Assembly: GCA_028287605.1 (NCBI GenBank)
Contig: JAQBPI010000241.1
Coordinates: forward strand, 1 to 9,061
Length of the DNA: 9,061 nucleotides
Source: Chloroflexota bacterium
GTDB taxonomy: Bacteria > Chloroflexota > Dormibacteria > Aeolococcales > Aeolococcaceae
Direction of reading: 5' to 3'
Below, one piece after another: positions 4,108 through 9,061 of this stretch. Under the pieces are notes generated by a model. It did no database searches, had not been told where the DNA came from, and saw only the letters and a program-made list of their open reading frames with translations. The position numbers and the translations under genes are program-made. Position 1 is the first letter of the stretch. Each line of letters opens with the position of its first letter.

Positions 4108-5490
4108 TCAGGAGAGGTACGGCGCCACGCCCTCGCCCTGCTCGGCGCTGTCCATCACCACCTCGCTCACGGTGGGATGGGCGTGGATGATGTCGCCCAG
4201 CTCGGCCATGGTCAGGCCGTCACTGATCGCCACTCCCACCTCGTGGACGATCTCCACGGCGTGGACCCCCATGATCGTCGCCCCCAGCAGCAGGTCGGTC
4301 CCGGCGTCGGCGTAGAGCTGGGCGACGCCGTCGGGCTCGGCCTCGCCCAGCGCCTTGCCGTTGCCGAGGAAGCGCGCCTGCCCGGTCCTGACGGTGAAGC
4401 CGGCCTCCTCGGCGGTCTGCGAGTTGAGGCCGACCATGGCGATCTCGGGGTGGGTGTAGATGCAGGACGGCACCACGGTGCGGTCGATGGGCCGGGGATG
4501 GTGGCCGAGGGCGTTCTCGACCGCCCGCTCCGCCTCCTTGCTCGCCAGGTGGGCGAGCTGGAGGCCGCCGATGCAGTCGCCGGCCGCCCAGATCCGCGGG
4601 TTGGCGGTGCGCAGCCAGTCGTCGACGACGACGTGGCCGCGCTCGTTCACCTCGACCCCGGCCTCCTCCAGCCCGATGCCGCGGGTCTCGGCCCGGCGGC
4701 CGACGGAGACGAGGAGCACGTCGGCGGCGATCTCGGTGCCGTCGTCGAGCCGGGCGGTGAGGTCCTCGGCGCGGTACTCGGCGATGCCCTCGAGGCGGCG
4801 GCCGGTGTGGAAGCGGATGCCCTGCTTCTCCATCAGCGTGCGGAACTGGGTGACCACCCGGGGGTCGACCCCGGCGAGGATCTGGGGGAGCACCTCGACC
4901 ACGTCGATGCTCGTCCCCAGCGGCGCGAACACCGAGGCGAACTCGCAGCCGATCACCCCGCCGCCGATCACCAGCAGCCGCTCGGGGACGCGGTCGAGAC
5001 GGAGCACGCCGTTGCTGGTGACCACCGACGGGTGGTCCATGTCGAGGCCGGGCAGCCCCGAGGGCTCGGTGCCCACGCAGACCACCAGGTGGTCGTACTC
5101 GAGGCGGTGGCCGTCGACGGCGACGGCGCCGTCCTCGATCCGTCCCTCGCCGCGCACCACCTCGACCCGGCGCCGCCTGCAGGCGTTCTCGACGCCGCGG
5201 CGCATCGCCAGGACCACCTCCTCCTTGCGCTCCATCATCCGTGCGAAGTCGACGCGCACCTCGCCGACCTCGATGCCGAGGTCGGCGGCGCCGCGGATCC
5301 GGCGGAGCAGGTCGGCGGTCGCGAGCAGCGACTTGGTGGGGATGCAGCCCCAGTTGAGGCAGGTGCCGCCGAGCTCGGCGCGCTCGACCATCACCACCTG
5401 CGCGCCGAGCTGCGAGGCGCGGAGCGCGGCGACGTCCCCGGCGGGTCCCCCGCCGAGCACCACCACCCTGGGGGCCTGCCGCTCGCTCAC
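4108..5490 (-). CDS. lpd: Dihydrolipoamide dehydrogenase (E3)
   Basis: Lpd reoxidises dihydrolipoyl groups of 2-oxoacid dehydrogenase complexes with NAD+, through FAD and a redox disulphide. The 460-aa product has the FAD-binding motif VVVLGGGPAGDVAA (9-22), the active disulphide GGTCLNWGCIPTK (C44, C49), the NAD-binding motif VIGGGVIGCEF (174-184), the second FAD motif WAAGDCIGG (301-309, D305), and the C-terminal dimer-interface HAHPTVSE with the base H438 and E443. All key residues are present and the length is usual (about 460-475). The GTG start (5490..5488) overlaps the kgd stop in GTGA, so translation is probably coupled; an AGGAG lies 12 nt upstream. Its position directly after kgd indicates a role in 2-oxoglutarate oxidation, though one E3 can serve several complexes. 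Confidence 0.96.
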   Translation of the reverse strand: MSERQAPRVVVLGGGPAGDVAALRASQLGAQVVMVERAELGGTCLNWGCIPTKSLLATADLLRRIRGAADLGIEVGEVRVDFARMMERKEEVVLAMRRGVENACRRRRVEVVRGEGRIEDGAVAVDGHRLEYDHLVVCVGTEPSGLPGLDMDHPSVVTSNGVLRLDRVPERLLVIGGGVIGCEFASVFAPLGTSIDVVEVLPQILAGVDPRVVTQFRTLMEKQGIRFHTGRRLEGIAEYRAEDLTARLDDGTEIAADVLLVSVGRRAETRGIGLEEAGVEVNERGHVVVDDWLRTANPRIWAAGDCIGGLQLAHLASKEAERAVENALGHHPRPIDRTVVPSCIYTHPEIAMVGLNSQTAEEAGFTVRTGQARFLGNGKALGEAEPDGVAQLYADAGTDLLLGATIMGVHAVEIVHEVGVAISDGLTMAELGDIIHAHPTVSEVVMDSAEQGEGVAPYLS

Positions 5491-8400
5491 GAGCGCGAGC
5501 CGCTCCTGGCGAAGTTGCGCGCCTCCTCCGTGGTCACCGTCTCGACGGTGAGCGCCTCGCGGATGATCCGCTCCTGCTCCATCGTGTGCGCCCCGTGGAA
5601 GCCCTCGCTGGGACTGGCGCGGCGGGGACGGCCGATGTACTCCCAGCGGATCTCGTAGGGACGGTGGCGGCCGATCGGACGGGCGAGATGGTTCCAGGCG
5701 CCCATGTTCATCGGCTCCTCCTGGACCCAGAACAGCTGCTCCAGGCGGGGGTACGACTCGACCAGCTTGCTGATCTCCACCAGCGGCAGCGGGTCGAGCA
5801 GCTCGATGCGCGCGATCGCGGTCCTCTGCGCCTGCGTGCGGAGCGGGCTGGTGATGAGGTCGTGGTACATCTTCCCGGTGGTCAGCAGCAGGGTGCGCAC
5901 CTGGTCGCGCTTCTGCGCCATCTCGGGATCGTCGATGACGCGCCGGAAGCGGCCGGTGGCGAGCTCCTCGAGCGTGGCGTGGGCGGTGGCGGCGCGCAGC
6001 AGGCTCTTGGGGGTGAAGATCACCAGCGGCCGGGGACGCTGCATCAGCGCCTGCTGGCGCAGCAGGTGGAAGTACTGCGCCGGCGTCGAGCAGTTGGCGA
6101 CGCGGATGTTGCCGGTGGAGGCGAGCTGCAGGAAGCGCTCGGGGCGCGCGCTGGAGTGCTCGGGGCCCTGGCCCTCGTAGCCGTGGGGGAGCAGCAGCAC
6201 CAGCCGCGAGCGCTGCTCCCACTTCGCCTCGCCGGAGACCACGAACTGGTCGACCATCACCTGCGCGTTGTTGACGAAGTCGCCGAACTGCGCCTCCCAG
6301 ATCACCAGGCTGTCGGGCGCGGCCACGCTGTAGCCGTACTCGAAGCCGAGGCACGCGCCCTCGCTGAGCGGGCTGTTGTGCAGCTCGAAGGTGGCGCTCG
6401 CGCCGGTGAGGTGCTCCATCGGGGTCCACCGGGCGCCGGTGACGGCGTCGTGGAAGGTGAGGTGGCGCTGGCTGAAGGTGCCGCGCTCGGTGTCCTGGCC
6501 GGTGAGCCGGATGGGGCGGCCCTGGAGCAGCAGCGAGCCCAGCGCCAGCGCCTCGGCGGTGGCCCAGTCGATCTCCCCGTCCTGCACCGCGATCCGCCGC
6601 CGGTCCATCTGCTTGGCCAGCTTGTGATTCAGGTTGAAGCTGTCGGGCAGGGTGAGCTGCTGCTCGTTGAGACCGATGAGGGTGCCGGCGCCGACCCCGG
6701 TGCGCCGCTCGGTGTCGCGGTCGATGGGGGGATGCAGGTCCTCCCACGGCTCCTCGGTGGGGCCGGTGGCGAGGCTGCTCTTCACCTTGTGGTGGGCCTG
6801 GCCCACGCGGTCGTAGGCGACCTGGAACTGCGCGTCGGCGTCCTCGCGGGTGATCAGGCCCTCGTCGATCAGCCGCTGCGCGTAGAGCTCGCGCGCGGTG
6901 GGATGGTTCTTGATCCTGGTGTACACCTGCGGCTGGGTGTACGAGGGCTCGTCGGTCTCGTTGTGACCGAAACGCCGGTAGCCGACGAGGTCGACGACCA
7001 CGTCGCGGTGGTAGGTCCGCCGGTAGTCGTAGGCGAGCCGCATCGCGTGGATGCAGGCCTCGACGTCGTCGGCGTTGACGTGGACGATGGGGATGTCGAA
7101 GCCCTTGGCGAGGTCGGAGGCGTAGCGGGTCGAGCGGCCCTCGTGGGGGTCGGTGGTGAAGCCCACCTGGTTGTTGGCGATGATGTGCACGGTGCCGCCG
7201 GTGGTGTAGCCGGTGAGCGCCTGGAGGTTGAGCACCTCGGCGACCAGGCCCTGACCGGGGAAGGCGGCGTCGCCGTGGATCAGCACCGGCAGCGCCGCCT
7301 TGGGGTCGACGTAGATGGCGGCGGCGCTGCGACGGGTCTGCTCGGCGCGGGTCCAGCCCTCGACCACCGGGTCGACGGCCTCGAGGTGGCTGGGGTTGGA
7401 GAGCAGCCGCACCGTGATCGGCTTCCCGGAGTCGGTGAGGTAGGTGCCGGTGGAGCCGAGGTGGTACTTGACGTCGCCGGTGGGGTCGTCGGGCTCCTCG
7501 CCGAGCTGGCGCTTCTGCTCGCCGCGCTCGAAGGCCACCAGGATCGAGTCGTAGGGACGGTTGACCACGTGGGAGATGACCGCCAGGCGGCCGCGATGCG
7601 CCGTGCCCATGACCACCGAGCCGATGCCGTCGGCGGCGACCATGGTGAGCAGCTCCTCGAGCATCGGCACCATCGCGTCGAGACCCTCGATGGAGAAGGT
7701 CTTCTGGCCGATGAAGGCACGGCGGAGGTAGCGCTCCATGGCGTCGACCTTGGTGAGCCGCGAGAGCAGCTGCACCTTGCGCTCCGGCGAGAGCGGGCGG
7801 CGGTGGGCGCCGGACTCGATGTGCTCCCGCAGCCAGACCCGCTGCTCGTGGTTGGAGATGTGCTCGATCTCGTAGGCGATGGTGCCGGTGTAGGTCTTGC
7901 GCAGCCAGGGGAGCACGTCGGCGAGGGTCTCGCCGGGGACGTAGACGCGCAGCACCGAGGCGGGGACCGCGGCCATCAGCGCGGGCGTCAGCCCCACCGT
8001 GTGCGGGTCCATGGCGGGGTCGGAGGGGTGCTCCGCGCCCAGCGGGTCGAGGTCGGCGCCCAGGTGGCCGTGGGTGCGATGCGCCTTGACCAGCGACATC
8101 CCGGCGCCCACCGCGGCGAGCAGCTCGAGCGTCGGGGGGGCGCCGGCCGCCACCGCCGAGCTGGTGCGCACGGCCCGCTCCGGCACCGGCGGCTGGGCCG
8201 CGGGCGGAGCCAGCCCGAGGCTGGTGAAGACCTCGGTGTAGAAGCCGTCGGCGCCGGCGAGCAGCGCCTCGATCCGACCCAGGAACTCGCCGGACTCGGC
8301 GCCCTGGATCACCCGGTGGTCATAGGTGCTGGTCAGCGTCATCACCTTGGCCATGCCGAAGTCGCGCAGCCGCGCCTCGTCGATGCCGCGCACCTCGGCG

Positions 8401-9061
8401 GGGTAGCCGATCGCCCCGGTGGCGACGATGGTCCCCTGCCCGGGCATCAGCCGGGGCACCGAGGCGACGGTGCCGATGCCGCCCGGGTTGGTGAGCACCA
8501 GGCTGGCGCCGCGCAGCTCGTCGACCCCCAGGCTGCCGCTGCGCGCCCGGGCGATGAGCCGCTCGTAGTCGTCGCGGAAGGCGGCGAAGCTCCGGTCGCC
8601 CGCATCACGGATGACAGGCACCACCAGGAAGCGGCTGCCGTCCTTGCGGCGGGTGTCGACGGCGATGCCGAGGTGGACGCCGGGCTGCACCCGCCAGGCG
8701 GCGCCGTCGCGGGTGCGCTCGAAGTGGGTGGTCATCGAGGGCACGTCGAGGGCGGCGCGGACGATCGCGTAGCCGACCAGGTGGGTGAAGGAGATGCTCT
8801 CGGGCCGGCCCGCCGCCCGCAGCGCGGCGCGCAGCTCGCGGCGGCGGGCGTCGAGGCTCTCCACCGAGAGGGTGCGGAAGGAGGTGGCGGTGGGGATCTC
8901 CCGGCTCTGCTCCATGATGGTCGCGAGCATCGCCGCCGGTCCGCGCAGCGGGACCGCGCCGGCGGTGGGCGCCTCCGGGAGGGCGGGCGCGGCCGCCGGG
9001 GCGGGGGACCGGGTCGAGGCGGCCGCGGTGACGTCGCCGGCGCGCACCAGGCCGGCGGGGC
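5487..9061 (-). CDS. kgd: Fused 2-oxoglutarate decarboxylase/dehydrogenase E1 with E2-like domain (Kgd/OdhA type), 5' end outside the window
   Basis: This enzyme decarboxylates 2-oxoglutarate with thiamine diphosphate and passes the succinyl group to the lipoyl E2, in the TCA cycle. About 1190 codons are visible and the frame is still open at 9061, so the GTG at 9047 is probably not the real start. After an Ala/Pro-rich linker comes an E2-like acyltransferase domain (about 8230-8960): TATSFRTLSVESL, SFTHLVGYAIV and TYDHRVIQGAESGEF (DHRV at 8310-8321). The E1 part follows: HRTHGHLGADLDPLG, FSIEGLDAMVPMLEELL, GTAHRGR (near 7589), SNPSHLEAVDP, the ThDP/Mg motif GDAAFPGQG (7251-7275) with NNQVGFTTDP (7150-7179), then YRRFGHNETDEPSY and the transketolase-like C-terminal half with PHGYEGQGPEHSSARPERF and EEPMNMGAWNHL. 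All are typical of this family. No lipoyl domain is present in the visible part, as is usual for the family. The gene overlaps lpd by 4 nt. Confidence 0.96.
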   Translation of the reverse strand, partial: PAGLVRAGDVTAAASTRSPAPAAAPALPEAPTAGAVPLRGPAAMLATIMEQSREIPTATSFRTLSVESLDARRRELRAALRAAGRPESISFTHLVGYAIVRAALDVPSMTTHFERTRDGAAWRVQPGVHLGIAVDTRRKDGSRFLVVPVIRDAGDRSFAAFRDDYERLIARARSGSLGVDELRGASLVLTNPGGIGTVASVPRLMPGQGTIVATGAIGYPAEVRGIDEARLRDFGMAKVMTLTSTYDHRVIQGAESGEFLGRIEALLAGADGFYTEVFTSLGLAPPAAQPPVPERAVRTSSAVAAGAPPTLELLAAVGAGMSLVKAHRTHGHLGADLDPLGAEHPSDPAMDPHTVGLTPALMAAVPASVLRVYVPGETLADVLPWLRKTYTGTIAYEIEHISNHEQRVWLREHIESGAHRRPLSPERKVQLLSRLTKVDAMERYLRRAFIGQKTFSIEGLDAMVPMLEELLTMVAADGIGSVVMGTAHRGRLAVISHVVNRPYDSILVAFERGEQKRQLGEEPDDPTGDVKYHLGSTGTYLTDSGKPITVRLLSNPSHLEAVDPVVEGWTRAEQTRRSAAAIYVDPKAALPVLIHGDAAFPGQGLVAEVLNLQALTGYTTGGTVHIIANNQVGFTTDPHEGRSTRYASDLAKGFDIPIVHVNADDVEACIHAMRLAYDYRRTYHRDVVVDLVGYRRFGHNETDEPSYTQPQVYTRIKNHPTARELYAQRLIDEGLITREDADAQFQVAYDRVGQAHHKVKSSLATGPTEEPWEDLHPPIDRDTERRTGVGAGTLIGLNEQQLTLPDSFNLNHKLAKQMDRRRIAVQDGEIDWATAEALALGSLLLQGRPIRLTGQDTERGTFSQRHLTFHDAVTGARWTPMEHLTGASATFELHNSPLSEGACLGFEYGYSVAAPDSLVIWEAQFGDFVNNAQVMVDQFVVSGEAKWEQRSRLVLLLPHGYEGQGPEHSSARPERFLQLASTGNIRVANCSTPAQYFHLLRQQALMQRPRPLVIFTPKSLLRAATAHATLEELATGRFRRVIDDPEMAQKRDQVRTLLLTTGKMYHDLITSPLRTQAQRTAIARIELLDPLPLVEISKLVESYPRLEQLFWVQEEPMNMGAWNHLARPIGRHRPYEIRWEYIGRPRRASPSEGFHGAHTMEQERIIREALTVETVTTEEARNFARSGSRS

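Noticed and set aside
3607..5658. Long plus-strand open frame of 683 codons, antisense to lpd
   Set aside because: It lies opposite lpd, whose motifs are complete. The frame is open only because of GC-rich codon structure; its translation is repetitive His/Gly/Asp/Val without family character and has no ribosome site.
5490..6747. N-terminal extension of lpd by about 420 codons
   Set aside because: The frame upstream of GTG 5490 is a shifted frame of kgd rich in Arg, Pro and His. Lpd starting at 5490 has normal length and begins directly before its FAD motif.

Overview
The window is very GC-rich, with codons strongly biased to G/C in the third position and several GTG starts. It carries a fused 2-oxoglutarate decarboxylase/dehydrogenase of the actinobacterial Kgd/OdhA type. 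This suggests an actinomycete-like or Dormibacterota/Chloroflexota-like soil bacterium. The assignment is inferred from gene style and family distribution, not from a marker gene. All genes look intact except those cut by the two window edges. I see no tRNA, rRNA, IS element, CRISPR array or phage gene.

Layout, left to right. (1) 1-93, minus strand: the start of a Pro/Gly-rich protein cut by the window edge, divergent from (2) a 78-residue hypothetical protein at 214-450. The shared upstream region holds inverted repeats. (3) 498-1410, minus strand: an ECF-type sigma factor, overlapped by a small protein with one C-terminal membrane segment, a plausible anti-sigma factor. (4) 1620-2180, plus strand, divergent from the sigma gene: a secreted Thr/Ser-rich protein. 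Each of these two genes is preceded at almost the same distance by the same element, GGTGCGAAC-N17-GGT. This suggests that the sigma factor drives its own operon and the secreted protein. (5) 2185-3292, minus strand: a two-gene unit of a stand-alone Lrp/AsnC-type ligand-binding (RAM) domain and an integral-membrane CDP-alcohol phosphatidyltransferase. (6) 3293-3616: a 324-bp divergent intergenic region with promoter-like sequences on both strands, two dyads, and a probable short structured transcript ending in a GAAA-looped terminator-like hairpin. (7) 3617-4060, plus strand: a small two-helix membrane protein. (8) 4108 to the right edge, minus strand: kgd (N-terminus outside the window) and lpd, joined by a 4-nt GTGA overlap.

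How the genes work together. Kgd has an E2-like acyltransferase domain and a thiamine-diphosphate E1 domain. With Lpd (E3) it gives most of a 2-oxoglutarate dehydrogenase complex for the TCA cycle from one coupled transcript. No separate lipoyl-bearing E2 is visible here, so it must be encoded elsewhere. The sigma, anti-sigma-like and secreted genes look like an envelope-response module. The RAM-domain and phosphatidyltransferase genes probably form a small operon linking amino-acid sensing, or simply co-expression, with phospholipid synthesis. The most interesting unexplained parts are the mirrored promoter element at 1454-1575 and the structured leader at 3444-3605.
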